Part shown: positions 1-13,229 of the stretch, piece after piece | How the letters are laid out: each line of letters begins with the position of its first letter | Position numbering within the stretch: position 1 is the first letter of the stretch | Origin: Steinernema hermaphroditum | Lineage: Eukaryota; Nematoda; Chromadorea; Rhabditida; Steinernematidae | Length of the DNA stretch: 64,000 bases | Reading direction: 5' to 3' | NCBI GenBank assembly: GCA_030435675.1 | Contig: CM059625.1 | Coordinates: forward strand, 11,346,001 to 11,410,000 | Made by a program: the position numbers and the translations under genes | The notes under the pieces: model-generated | What the model saw: the letters and a program-made list of their open reading frames with translations, nothing else | Databases searched by the model: none | Told to the model about the DNA's origin: nothing

Positions 1-2644
1 GCTTGCCTAGTATCTCGCATGTACTTGTGATTAACCGAATAGTTTATTTTCGACTCGTCCCTTCAATCGTGCTCTTATTTTGCGTCTAATGACGTCCTCA
101 CTCACTCAGACCGTCACTACTTTGCATCTATAATCTCCTATTCATTCGATAATTTAGTGAACTGACCTCGGTGAGTACCTCCGGACGTTTACAACTGTCA
201 CCAAATTGATGGGCCGTAACATACTTCCGGAGAACAACTTTCTGTAGATTCCGTTTTGCTTCATCTTATAAAAACGTGAAATTATTGGTCATCTTGTGAA
301 AGGACTACCTAAGAGCAACTAACGTCACTTCGAAAATGACGATCTGTAAACTCGAAACAACCGATGTTCGGTAGTTTCGAGTGCACCAGCGATCTCCTGG
401 TCCTAAGCGGATGCCGAAGTGGGAAAATTCTCCAAAATTACCGTAATCAGCGAACGTAAAAATGCAGTATATCAGTTGCCTTTCATTGAGAACAACGTGC
501 AGATGACTTGCGTGCGTTCCTTCACATGCCCTCTGCTTTGGGCGGCTAATAATTACTACGAAACGAAATCCGAACCCTTGCGGTCGACTGCGGGCAATGA
601 TCATTTAGGCAAAATCTCTCTGCGCATCAGCTGTTTACAAAGGACACCCTGTTTCCCTTGAGGGCGATGGGCGTATCGTCCACTTCTCTCTGCTCCCCTC
701 TCGTAATTGGCCAATCAAAAGGTATCACCTTTGCGGAGGTCACCTCTAACCTGCTTGTTATTTATGACGTTTCCTATCTTATAAGCACTACCCTCTTCGT
801 CTCACCTAAGCCAACATGTTTAACACAAACTGTCTGGCTGGTTTTCTAGACGCAGAAAGGAAACCTACAAACTTTTCGTTACTTTCTTACGTTTCATCGG
901 TTGCCGTTTAAACGTATGTAATTCAGTATCGCATAAAAATAAGATAACAAAACCATTAGACAACTGTTATCATTCTGACGCAGTGTTGTTTATTTAAGAA
1001 TTAATTGAACAGTCGCTTCACGAGATTTGACATTTTTCCGAAACACTGACATCCACCTCCTCTCTGCTTTGGATTTGTATTAACGAGATTGTTCCTTCCG
1101 GACAAACAGTGTGTTAAACGGCAGCGGACTTACTCATCGTTCGTTTTCCTCAGATTATGTCGCTTCCACTCCACCGCTATCCGCCTTCATTATCTGTCCT
1201 TGTTGAAACGCTTCCGGAAATTGTTTGCGTCTCACTCTGTGAGAGCTCTAAGATGACTCAGATATTTTTGAGATTTCTGACGGAAGTGATTGGTGATGAA
1301 CACGTTTCTAATTTATTGAATGCATCGATAACGAACCCAGGTACGGGGAAATACTTGTCCTCGTGAAGCACTCGAGTTGTCAGACCTCCTGAGGTAAGGC
1401 GGTCTTTTGTTAGATGACCGACCAGTCGTCGTGCCTTTCTCCATCATGTTCCTCTTCATTTTCCCGGTGTACGCAATTGAAATATTGTTGACACCGCTGT
1501 CCTTTGCAACATAAAATTTTGTCCGTTTTATGATAGCCGGTCAAAACATCAGCAACTCGCCGGACTGATTGGTTCATGTCTACTGAGAGGGGTTTCACGG
1601 TTGGACGTTCCAGATTTTCCATCAATTAGTTGGTGTCATTAGCAAAGAGCTCCTTGCTTATTTTCCCATTTATGCTTTTCCCGGGGAGGTGGAGACAGAG
1701 CACGTGCAGAGACGGGAAACGGAAAGAAATGTTTATTTGGTAGCAAGGTTGGACATGTCTGATTGATTCCTTTTGCAGCCACATCATTTATTATTGGCGC
1801 TTTGGAAGTAACGCAATCTGCTGAGCTTCCTCGATGAGATGCTCGCACTGTTGGTACAAGTACATGCAGCCCTAGAAAGCAGTGCTGTACAGCTATTCTC
1901 TCGTGCTATAGCCTTAAGAATTTCGTAGATTATGTGCACAACGGAAAGCTTATTGTGGGCCACTCGCAGTGTGTCTTATGAAATCATTAAAAATTAAGGG
2001 AGTGTTGCGTTCATTTTCCATATGAAGTTCCTCCGCAGTCCCCCGCACAGCGCAACTTTCCCCAATGGCTTCTGGTTCAAATATGACTTTACTTTCATCT
2101 CGGCTGCCGTACCCAACACGCCTTTATCAACCCAACCCTTAAGAAGTCGTTCTCCTAATTGGTTATCATTTTTTGGATAAAGGCGTATCTCCAAAACTTC
2201 ATTTTTTCATTGAGAAGCAGCGTTTGATAGCACATCCCACCGGAAACAAAGGCCGTAATGGTAGGTTCCGAATGGGCGTCACACGTTCGATTCATCTCGA
2301 GCTGAAGGCGGCCCGCTCCTAACAGCGAAAGGCAGTCCCACTCAGGTCGACCTCTCTATCGTGGTGTTCTCAAGGCGTGATCACAGAATGAAGGAGACCC
2401 CCCGCGCTAATTGCAATGACTTCTGCCCAAATTATTCTCACCATTCGCGCGATTTTTTCCTCTAATCACAATTAAAACCTCGCGATCATAGAGACTGTTC
2501 TGAGGGAACTCTTGAGTCCTAATTCTATGCAATTTGCCGTGAGTGTGCGAGTGAGATATGTCTTTCCACTAACAGATTCGAGAACTTTAGCTGGCAACCG
2601 AGCGACTGGTGCTAACCGGCGGTGTTCTTTCAGATCGACATTTG
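1..2644. other. Intergenic region, no supported gene
   Basis: No reading frame here resembles a known protein or forms a plausible series of exons with GT/AG borders, and no repeat structure stands out. The last few bases hold the probable trans-splice acceptor of the downstream receptor gene (a ctttcag ending near 2632). Upstream exons of a gene that starts outside the window cannot be excluded. Confidence 0.5.
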
Positions 2645-4089
2645 ATGGACGGTTCGGCGTTCAACGACACACTTATGGCCCCGAGTGCCTCCTACAACGA
2701 GACCGCGGAAGCCAGCATCGACCTCAGCCACAGCACATCAGAGATTGTCGAAATGATCTACCAGATGATTTTCTTCGCCGTCGGAACACCCATCAACGCC
2801 GTCGCCTTATTTCGCTCGTCGAGGTAGGCGAAAAGTTTTTTGAAATTATAGAGACATAAATCACTTAGGGCTAGCAAGGACGGTGGCGTCGAGTCGAGAC
2901 TTGTTCGGCTCAGCCGACAGCTTCTGATCGCTCACCTCATGGTGCTCTCGGTGTACTGCGTGTGGCGCACTTACTGGTTCTTCAACATAGTCTGGGTGCA
3001 AGGCGACTTCCTCTGTAAGGTGTACTCGGTGGCCAGCGCCTTTCCCTTCCACCTTTGGTCGAATATGGTCGCGGCGATTGCCATTGACATGTTGTGTTGC
3101 ATAACGTAAGATAATTTCCATCCAGATGGACAAATAAAACACGTCACTTGCAGGTCTCCCCTCAGCAGCTACCGGACGAGTACAACTCGTGTGAACTGGC
3201 TCATCGGATGCGCCTGGGCAGGAGCGATCGTCTGCTCAGTTCCAATGGCCTTCTTCCGAGGGACAATGCGCATCCATGACACCGAGTATGAACAGTGCTA
3301 TCCGCTCGTCGAGAAGTTCAGCCACGAAACTCTTCTAGGGTACGTAAATATCCACCTCATTAAGGTCACACAGTGATTCATTTGTAGATTCAACTACTTC
3401 CACGTCATCACCACCTTCTACGTGCCTTTAAGCATCATTATTGGCTGTTACACGATCATCTTCCTCTCGCTAAGACGTCAGATGGATCAACGCAAACGCC
3501 TTCAGGATGAGGGTCAGAAGATCTCATCAACCTCGGGAACGAAAGCCCGATTTCTGCGGGCCACACTCGCCATCATCGCCACCTTCGTTCTCTCGTGGCT
3601 ACCGTATCAAGTAATGGCCCTTCTTCGAGTTGTTTGCGAGAGCGGCTCGAGTTGTGAAACGACGGTGGCACGGCTCAGCTGGCTCCAGGCAATTCTCATT
3701 GCGAGGTACGTCAAATAGTGTCATCTCATTTGTCAAAATTGACAGTTGATAGTGCGACAAATTTCCAATAATTATATCTAATTGCATTACGCCAGTTGAT
3801 GACACTTATTTTTCTCTTTTTCAGCACTTGTATCAACCCGTTTCTTTACAAATTTGGCACATGGAAGGTAGCTAAGCGCTATTCTGGAAACGGCAGCACC
3901 ATCGACAGCACAAACAACAACAATCTCCTCCGGTTCCAGTCGTGCGCCAACGCTACCGTACTCTGCCGGACAACCCTTGTCAACGGAAGCGAGCAAACGT
4001 GCACCACTCCGCTCTTCTCGGCCACTCCGATGCCCCTCATCCAATACGCCAAAAGGGGTCGCTTCTTCAGAAGACGTTCCTCTGCCTAG
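2645..4089 (+). CDS. Class A peptide GPCR, GnRH/AKH-receptor-like
   Basis: Five exons (2645-2823, 2869-3105, 3154-3339, 3388-3705, 3825-4089) join in frame to about 394 residues. The start was chosen because a ctttcag acceptor lies 12 bases upstream; an in-frame ATG at 2609 is upstream of that site. The N-terminus carries N-glycosylation sites (NDT, NET). Seven hydrophobic segments follow, with TM6 WLPYQ and TM7 CINPFLYKF, a variant of NPxxY. Conserved cysteines sit before TM3 (DFLCK) and in loop 2 (EQCYP). The tail is rich in Asn, Ser, Thr and Arg. The DRY triplet after TM3 is replaced by DML (AIAIDMLCCIT). The general look, including the long loop before TM6, recalls nematode GnRH-receptor-related proteins, but the subfamily is an inference. 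It should act at the plasma membrane as a G-protein-coupled receptor for a neuropeptide; the ligand is unknown. Confidence 0.8.
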
Positions 4090-5837
4090 GTCCGCCACGT
4101 TCCGTTTTATTTTTTAAGCCATGTCTGTACAAAGTTGTAAATTCCCTTCAAAAAACGAGGTTCCGTTAATCTCGAAACCTTTCTCGGCTCAATTGATCTT
4201 ACTCATTCCATTCGTACTAGTCTAGTAACCAAGTTGTGCGTCGTTTCTAACCAACTGTTTGCCACTGTCACGAATCCGGGGTGTACTTTTACGTATCAGC
4301 TCTCCTAACCATGTACGTCCTATGAAAGCGATATTAGAACTTCTCACCGAGCAATGATCTCCTCACAACGCCATCTCATGTACTTTTGTCAGTTTTGTAC
4401 TCAAAACGTGTTTCAGTTGTAACGGTTTTCTGTTTCCTTTCGTTACGTCCAGCATACCGTTCTCAGTACATATCACTCGTGATCGACTTTGTCAATTGTA
4501 AATATTAAGTTTCTGCGTAAAACGTGATCTTAAGTTGTTCTCGGGGCCACATTGGGTGCACAAAAATCAGCCTCTAAAGAGCAACGGGGAAGTTTTTGCC
4601 CGACTAAGCAACTAATCAGCCTCTTTCGATCAAACGTCTCGAGCGATTAAGGCATGTGCCTTCATTATCACTTTAGGGCTCATCGACTATCAACCGAGTT
4701 GTGTCCACCGAAACTTCCCACACCTTCCGGGTGCATCAGCGCCGTGCGGGTTCATGTCAAAGTGTGTTTCCCCTTTCTAATTATGCAACAATGCCCTATC
4801 TGCTCGCGACAATCCGCTCATAATCGATTAAACACGACCGATCAGCATATTTATAATTGTATCAGCGTTTTTTGCACGGCGGAACCGCTCGCCCTCAAAC
4901 TTGCTCGCCAGTTCTGCATGTCAATCAGTTTGCGGCAAGTTCATCATTATTACATGTCGCGTGAGGTAAAGCACCCTCAGTCCAGTCACTTCTTGGCAAG
5001 TACTCAGCTGAGGTCGTTATCAGCGCAATGTGTATTGATAAGATTCGATCATTCTTTTAGTGATTTACGGCCCTATGTGTTAGCTTAACAATGCAGAAGT
5101 TTCCTTGTCCCACATAATGCCTTGGTTTTCCGTGCTTTCCAGCCGTCCGGGACCTGTTTCGATACTTATGTTTCGATGAATGCGAGTTTATTGAGGAGAA
5201 CAAGCGGTCTTTTGCACTTGGCACTGGAACAGTTCCTTGACTTGTCGCAATACCGGTCTCAATTACAAAAAAAAAGTGTTTTGATGCTCTTGAAGGGCAC
5301 AGCCATATTTCTCCAGCTTATAAGACTATTCAACGTTGTGAGGGCCGAAAAAATTATAAAGTGAACCACAACAAAGCTGGGGTTAATGAGTTGTGGTTTT
5401 GGCTTTCCGTTTCGAACTATCTCTGCAGTCGTGGTTCTCATGGAATTTTATATTTGCGTTAGTGCGACCAGCTCTACATTTCCATCTTTCAGAAATGTTC
5501 ATCTCTCTGAAAGCATCAGCTGTCTAGAAATGGATCAAGTGACGTGGGATGGTGTGTCGTAACGGTGACCGGTTGTTTGACGCTGTTTTTGAACCGTTCC
5601 CCACGCCCTTATCACTTTGGTCATCTCGTGACGGGGATTCCCCTGATTGATCACAAATTAGTTTAAACTAGCCCAATGATCACTTTTCTTATTTCCACAT
5701 ACGCGATGATCGGAGCCAATCAGGGCAGAAATGACCTTTGTCTGTTGTATATTGGCACCAATTTTGCATATTTTCAGTCACTATTTAAGTGGATGTTTGT
5801 CTCAAAAAACGACTGTAACTCAAAGGAGACTCCTAGC
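4090..5837. other. Intergenic: 3' UTR of the receptor and upstream region of the transporter
   Basis: No exon series or family match was found. Reading frames up to 144 codons on the plus strand have no recognisable content. The region should hold the receptor 3' UTR and the transporter promoter. Confidence 0.5.
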
Positions 5838-8800
5838 ATGGCCGCTCTCCAGAGTAACAAGAAACTTCCCGGGATCAGAATGATTCTGGTCGCTCTTCTA
5901 ACAAGCATGGGTGGTTCGTTTCACTTTGGCTACCAGCTGGTCATCACCAATCCTTCGCAAGCGGCGTTCCTGAGTTTTCTAAACGAAAGCTTCAGAGAAC
6001 ACTACGACAAGTCCCTTTCAAAGAGCAGCTTAGAGGTGAGCCGTTTTCACTATTTCCAAATCTTATTTAGCCAAAAATAGGATAATCGGCTAGACGATAA
6101 TCTGTTTGCAAGGAATAATTTGTCATCTCCTCGAAAACAGCCTACATATACTACAAGGACTTTACACACAATAATGCTTCTGTGATTTGATGAGACATTC
6201 TGAATACGTCAGCGCTTATCTGTGCCAGACTCTATGACACTCTTTAAGCCAATAGGCACCTCCATATTCATGTTTTCATAGGCTAATCCTTATGCGTAAT
6301 GCTCCGCAAAGTTTAGCCGCCCTGAAGACTCCTGACAAGCAGGGTCATTAGGGGGTTTCTCAATGTGATAGTTCCTCAAGGAGTCTGTCAACAACCGTCA
6401 ATGGCATTCGCCATTGCTCTTACGTTTTCCGTAGACAAATCAGCATGAATTCAGACAAGTACCTATTGTTCTCTGTCAAAATATGCACTAGCATTCATCT
6501 TCCACGGTTTACGTAGAGCACATCACAAACCATATATGTCTGACAAGTTCCTTTTTCATGCACCCCACTTCCAAGTTTTGCATAATACAGATGAAGTTGG
6601 CTTTGCATTTCGATGAGGTTCCTGCAGAGGATCGCTGAAACATGCAGTGTGTGGCTGACCTGGAGTTCATACAAAGTAAGGGAGTATCTTATCAGTCGAT
6701 GAACTCCTCAGTCCGTTCACTTTGTTTACAATAGCATCAAACGCAAGAAATGTCGAACGGAAGAACAGACTAAGGGCGTCGGCGATAAAAAAGACAACAA
6801 CGATCTTAGAAAGTTATTTATGGGATGGTTTTTCGTATTCGGAGACCAAAAAGGGAGTAATTCACTACAGTATAATTAAAGGGCACTTTTTCGGTTCGTA
6901 AACACTGACACTATGCCGTTTCAGACGATATGGTCTACAGTTGTCGCGATTCTCTTCGTCGGCGCAATTTGCGGGTCGATCGCTCTGCGCATGGTCGCCG
7001 AAAAAGCTGGTCGCAAAAGCGGTCTAATGATCTCGTTCACCATCAGTTTGATCTCCATCGGCCTCTCCATCGTTTCGCACTTTGTAAGTCGATGACTCCA
7101 AAAGACCGGACACCGTACGATATTAATAGAACTAACACACACTGATAATATCAACGAACAAACATAAGTCATCGCGACCTTTAAAGATTGAAATGTTCCA
7201 GATAAGATCGTTTGAACTTTACTCTCTGTCGAGAGTAACGCTCGGCTTCTCGCTTAGCCTCAGCCTTGGCCTTTCGGCGTTGTACCTTTCGGAAAGCAGG
7301 TAGAAAAAGAGTTGTTGATGTAAGCGAATCTTTTTCGCATTCTAGTCCGAAGCAGTGCCGTGGATTTGTCAGCATGATGACGGGCACTATCGTACAGTTC
7401 GGAACAGTAGTCGGTTCGATCGTAGCAATGCCGACACTTCTTGGAACAACAAATGCGTGGTGGATCATTTACACGATCGAAGCCGGAATCCTGATCGTCG
7501 CTTTGATTTCGATGCCGTTCATGCATGACAGTCCTGGGTATCGCATGTACTTAGGAATGAGTCATCTAAATGATATTTTTCAGTTATTTGGCTTTAATCG
7601 GTGAAAACGAGAAAGCACGGGACTCGATCCGATTCTTCCACAAATGCAGCGAGGGACAAGTGGATATTGTGCTTGCAGAAATCAAGGATAATCTCAAGCA
7701 AAACGCTAAGTCGATTGGAATGTTCGCCGTCCACAAGGACAAACACGTGATGAGGGGGACGATCGTGGGAAGCATGGTGGCTTTTGCCATGGCATTCTCA
7801 GGAATCGCCGGTGAGTGTCCTGCAGATTGTGGTAGAGGCTTTATGCAAATAGGACAACAGCCTGAACGAGAAAAGGGTTGGAATTTGCATTTAATTCTAC
7901 CAACAGATCCTTGCTTTCCAAAATGTGTTTGTTTAAGCCAGTTGGTTCACAAATGCACTCATATAACGATGCGTAGGATATGCTACAAGCACAACTACCA
8001 TTGAAAGCATTGGTCAAGACAGAATCAATATAGAAAACATACCGACTGGCATTTACGCAAATGTGCCAAATTCCAACTCTCGCAACTTGAATCTCCATAA
8101 TATTCCATTTTTCTGCCGAATATATTACAGATCGGCATAATATCCAAGCATCAAAACATCACGAGTGAAAAAACCGCATTTAATAAATGGTTCATTTAAT
8201 TCTGAAATACTCTTTCTTCACTAAGGCTTTTGCCCCCAGTTCGGTCTCCCATTCGATCCACGAAATCCTTCCCCATCAAAGCGAGAAATCTCAAACTGTT
8301 CGATTCAGTTCACAAATCTATTTTGCAGTTATTAACGCGTTTGCCGTTGAAATTCTGAAGAGCTGCGGTCTCTCTGTAATGAACGCGTCTATTGCCAATG
8401 TTGGACTGTCCACCGTGAGCCTGGTGAGTGGAAGCCACTTATTCTTCCTTAATACCGGAACCCCTAGATCGCCATCATTGGATCATCATTCATCGTAGAC
8501 CATTTCGGACGTCGGCCACTCATTTTAATAGCAAACCTAGCTATTCTATTCCTTAATGTTGCCATCTTCGGCTTCATGTTTGCATTCGAACAATATGCAG
8601 TAGGGATAAGATGTCAACAAATGGATTTCAAAAGATTCATTTCAGTACAATTGGCTCGGCTACTGTCTAATCATGGTGATTGCCATCTTCATTCTCTTCT
8701 TCGCTATCGGACCTGGCCCCCTTTGTTACTTCATCACCGCTGAAATGGTGGGGCAGAATGCGAGATCCGCCGGTCAAAGTTGGGCCTCCCTCGTGCAAAT

Positions 8801-9108
8801 GACAAGGTAACACGATCATTCGATTATCGCCGATTACCTTCGATTGCAGCCGTTCACTGCTGCTGGCCATCTACCTGCCGATGAAGAACGCTATCGGCAG
8901 CCCGTTCTCCTACCTAATCCTCTTTGTTGCGCCCATTCTCTTTTCGTTAATCTTCTTCTACTTCATGCTACCGGAAACAAAAAACAGGAACATGAAGGAA
9001 GTGCACGAAGAAATCGAGAAACTCCCAACAATTACTCACTGTCTTGGCAGAAATCGACAGATGCGGAAGATCTCTTTGGATACGGTCGACACGACTTTGA
9101 AAGTTTGA
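5838..9108 (+). CDS. GLUT-type facilitated sugar transporter (MFS)
   Basis: Nine exons (5838-6035, 6925-7083, 7202-7299, 7346-7537, 7584-7810, 8329-8423, 8468-8599, 8646-8806, 8850-9108) join in frame to 506 residues, the usual GLUT length. Family marks in order are TM1 with FHFGYQLVITNPSQAAF, AEKAGRKSG (the G-R-[KR] loop between TM2 and TM3), ALYLSESSPKQCRG after TM4, IVQFGTVVG in TM5, HDSPGYLAL in the PESPR position, DHFGRRP between TM8 and TM9, GPGPLCYFITAEM in TM10 and LPETKNR after TM12. The PESPR-like motif is degenerate. It should move a hexose or related solute across the plasma membrane by facilitated diffusion; the substrate cannot be read from sequence. Two introns are long (6036-6924 and 7811-8328) and I see no gene inside either. 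An in-frame ATG at 5676 would add a stretch without a family match, so 5838 is preferred. Confidence 0.9.
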
Positions 9109-9188
9109 TTCCAAGAACTGTTGTACATAATGTGTATAGAGAAGCTTTACGATAGAAAGATCGGCACTTTCTGGTGTGGAGAATTTGT

Positions 9189-9194
9189 AATAAA
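9189..9194 (+). terminator. Polyadenylation signal AATAAA of the sugar transporter
   Basis: AATAAA lies 80 bases after the transporter stop codon, at the distance expected for a short nematode 3' UTR. No functional evidence beyond position. Confidence 0.6.
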
Positions 9195-12100
9195 ACGATT
9201 ACGCTTAACATAGTATTCAATAAGGGATAGCGAGAAATCACCTATCAGTTTCTAAACTTAACAAGGTGGCGTCAATATAGAAAAAAAAAGGTTTCTTGCG
9301 CGTTAAACACATTTGAAATTATAAGAATAACTGTCCAGGTCTGTAGACACTTCTAAAAAGCTGTGTCCAAAACACCAGTACAGTGAAACAAGGATTTGCT
9401 GTTTCTCAGGCCTATGGAAAGAAATGATGTTGTTGCTTAACAAGGATCCGGTGTCCCTTTGATTTTGCTTGTGGTCTGATTTACAAGCCTTACTTAGGAT
9501 CCTGTTAAAAGCACGTATTCTAAATACAGACAGGTGACTCAGCGCTCCTTGAATTAACCGTATAGTTTCACCTTCTATTTGACCTAACTTTTTTGTCGTA
9601 TGTCCTTGGAAGCTTTTGTCCGTTTTTTATATATTAATTTTATTTATTTATTCTCACACTGATTAATCAATTTTCAAATCCAGTAAATCGGTTGTCTTCT
9701 TCACCCATTCGTGAGCGTCATTCGAGAATGGCGACCTTTCGCGTGTTAAATTATTGTTTAATCATTGCTCAGTTACCATAGGAACATGGTGCTGTTGATT
9801 CGCCTGATTTTCAAATAGAGATAGATCGCTCGAAGATGAAATACGACGAGGCACAGAACCTCATCTCAATAATGCCGATCTTCTGCAACTTCTCAAAGAA
9901 CAGAATTGCTTCTTCTCTGACTTCTAGAAAGGAGGAAAAATCCTTCTTGTCCTATCTGGTGACAGGTGACGAAAGGTGAGTCCGTACAAGCCGACTTCCG
10001 AAGCAACCTGGAGAAAAGCTTCATCCCAAGCCTGAACTTCACCAACAATATGCAAGCAGCCGTCTATTAGCAAGTGAGTATACAGTATACATCTAAAGTA
10101 TACAAGAAGGTCGCCGCAGCTTTGCAAGAAACGAGGCCAAACAAAAAGATGACCATCCTGCTCCACAACGTCCTCGTCATCTCCACGTTAAACTGCTAAT
10201 AGGCCAGACACTAAACAGGCCCTATTGTGATCGTTTCCGGCATGAAGTGAGACGGCGCATGGCGGTCAATGTGCCAGGACGAAGTTTTGTGTTCTGTGTA
10301 CGCGGACGTCACCCAATACGTGACTGTTTAAAGTCCTTGAAAGACCGTAATACCAATGCACTATGAGTTCGAAACGCTGCAGAAAGTTCAACTGCGTCTC
10401 CTTTGTTCAGCATTTAAAGAAGTGTGCAAGCTGCATTCACCTTCAGTCAGTCATTCAAACGTTCTTGGAAGTGAGTGCCTGACCTACAACGAATTTCAAC
10501 GTGCATCATGACAGAATACAGAAATCTGCCGGAGCGCACTTTACATCACCTTGCGACAGGACAAAGATTTGAAATACAGTACACTTAATCAGGTTTCCCA
10601 TATTGTTCCACTGTTCTTCTTTCACGTCAACCACCACGGCCACACTTTGTAAGATCTCAAAGAGTGCATTTTTCGAGCACAGAACATATCGACAGCGATG
10701 AATTGTTCGGTGCCGGATGGTAGTGACTGGACATCAACGTTCAAAATGGCGATTTAGAAGAATGTGAGCCAAGCAATATACACTTTGCGGAATTAACTAC
10801 GTAAATGCAATCCAGGTACATATTTATTCAGCTAATCTAAATGTAAACAGTCGATAAAAAGATCTATATACATGAAAGCAACGATATAAATACAACCCGT
10901 TCGATCTGTCACTAGATATTCTCATACACGACTTTCACCGCTTTCCTCCTTGATGTCGGCTATCGTTTGTAGAAAAACACTCCAAGCATCATTATAACGT
11001 AGAGGACTGCGGCTGCAGTGGAAAGGATGTCGAGGCTGGCCATCACGCACGCGGGACTCATTTTCTTCTCAGGATATAGAGAGGAGTACAGTCTTCGACG
11101 AGTCGTTCGCGATTTGCAGTGATGCCAACGAAGAGCAAAGTGCATTTTTCCTGCAAATATCGACTGAATATGCAACTAGCACAGTCGGTTCACTGTCGAT
11201 CACACGCTGGAGGAATCGGAATACTAGAAAGTAACGTGGGCACAAGATAATTATATCACTATCGTACTTCCTAAGGTCGCCTTATAGATATTGTGAAACG
11301 AGAAAAAATGATTTTCGTTTCGCGTCACGCGGACGCCTCTTGTGATGGGCGCACACAGTTACTTAAAATAAAAAGCACTCAAACAAACATTCAGCACGTC
11401 AAACCGCAAACAAATAAACAACACACCTTAATCATTCATTCATTGGAAGGTCAGAAAGGGAAGGAAACGAAGGAAAACAAGTTCGGTGTTTTGCTTAGGC
11501 TGCATGAAATGCGGCCAATTGATCACCCGAAGGTTGAACGGCCTTGCACAACCTATGGAAAAGGGTGTATTCCGATAAAACTCTGACTATATGTAACATA
11601 TATGAACAGATTATCAGCCGCTCTCCACATGATAATGGTGGATTGTTTGAAAACAACAAATAACAGGTTGCGGTGAAGTGAAGACGCCTTTAAGTACAGA
11701 GCTGGCTACACTTTTAACTGTCAACTCAATTACGCGGCACGCAAAAAGACTGACAATTTAATTTAAAACTTTATACAATCAAAATGCACTACGCAACGAC
11801 CCACTGGAGGGCTGAGTGAGGTTAGGAGGAAGTGATTTAAAAAAGGGGACGCACTAATCTATTTTTTGACTTTTTGAGAGCGTCGCCATGAGACGGCATC
11901 CGCGCGTTTGAGTCGCCAAGCGCCAGAAACCGGTCTTCCATCGGCTCTTCTTCCTCTGCAGTCTCACGCCTGCGTCCAGCGCTGTCACTGGATAACGCGT
12001 GCGGATTCTGAGCAATCGCGGAAAAGTGTTTTTATCAGAACGAGCCGGGTAAATAGATTGAAGTTCAGTTTTGTTGTTGTAATTATGTATAAATTGTGAT

Positions 12101-13229
12101 ATTAGTTCCACTTTATGGTTTCCGGATTTCCGTTGCCCAGCAGGAAGTTGTTGAACATCAGCATGCATCATGAAGCAAAACAATCAAAGCCTAGCTTGAG
12201 TCGTGGACGACCAAACTTCAGTGCACAACAGAAAAGCGGAGCTATGTCATACTTACAAGTAACCAGTGTAGACAGCGCAGAATTCAGATGGACACTTACT
12301 GGGCGTAAGTTAGCACAAACAACTGATCGCCACAAACCCGACGTCGTTGTCGGAGGCTATTTGCAATGCGCTTTCTGCTGACTTTTTAGCTCCGCGCAAA
12401 TAAAAAAACGGCTGGCCGCACAGACTGCTGGAATCTCTGTTTGATTTTTAAATTGTCGTTCCAAACAGTGGCGGCTGGTCATCGCAAAGTAAACACGAAA
12501 ATGAATACGCAACTGTACTGAATACCAAATCGAACGGAGCGACGCCAGAAAGCGGGCTTTGAAAAAGGAACGGAAAGCCGCCACGTTCCAAAATACGGGC
12601 ACGTGAAAGGCAAAATTGTCGCAAATACAAAAGAGTCGTTCTGGCGGACGCCTCCCGCAAGAGATGAGAACGCCGCTGCACTACAATGCATTTCCAACTA
12701 TAATTGTTTACATCTGGTAGGGCGCAGTCGTTGCCACACCGAAACAGATGGATCGCAGCTTGGTGGGGCAAAACTGACTGATGTTCTCTAATTGGCAATT
12801 TGGACGACGTTCTCGTCCAAAGTTAACGCCAAACAGCACACTCTCAGAGTTCGCCAAAAAACCGAAAGTCATCAGGGTGGTTGTCAAAGATGATCGTCAG
12901 CAAAATTTAAGGTAACCACACCTTTTATATTTGAATTTTGACGCAATTTGAAAAATTCGGAAGTTGCTATGGCGATAAGCACGAGCGGTCACTCATGACA
13001 GAACTAATTTTAGAACCAATGATAACATGTACGTGTGTGCCGTATATTTGTTTTTCCCAAGCGGCTGAAACTGTTTACTTTCCGTCCAAATTTATGTGAT
13101 CGCCGTTCGAATCTGTAAACAAGGACGTTTTAACGAACTGAATACATCTATAGCTCGTTCGTCGTGTTATTCTCTTGCAACGTACACGAACTTCATTGAA
13201 AAAGCGGCAGTCTGAAACAAAAGCGGAAC
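9195..13229. other. Gene-poor stretch with unresolved minus-strand open frames
   Basis: Apart from the small membrane-protein candidate at 10960-11145, I recognise nothing. A minus-strand frame at 9924-10166 (80 codons) could be followed in another frame by VREEAILFFEKLQKIGII near 9860-9920, which reads like a helical segment of a real or decayed protein, but I could not connect the pieces with good splice sites. The rest is noncoding as far as I can tell. Confidence 0.35.
10960..11145 (-). CDS. Candidate 61-residue single-pass membrane protein
   Basis: An ATG on the minus strand lies five bases after a tatttgcag acceptor, the arrangement seen at other trans-spliced genes in this window. The 61-residue product has a basic N-terminal half (HCKSRTTRRR) and a C-terminal hydrophobic helix of about 20 residues (LYVIMMLGVFFYKR at its end). 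That would give a tail-anchored or single-pass protein with a basic side. I recognise no family. Small frames of this kind arise by chance, so this rests on the acceptor plus the clean hydrophobic segment only. Confidence 0.35.
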   Translation of the reverse strand: MHFALRWHHCKSRTTRRRLYSSLYPEKKMSPACVMASLDILSTAAAVLYVIMMLGVFFYKR

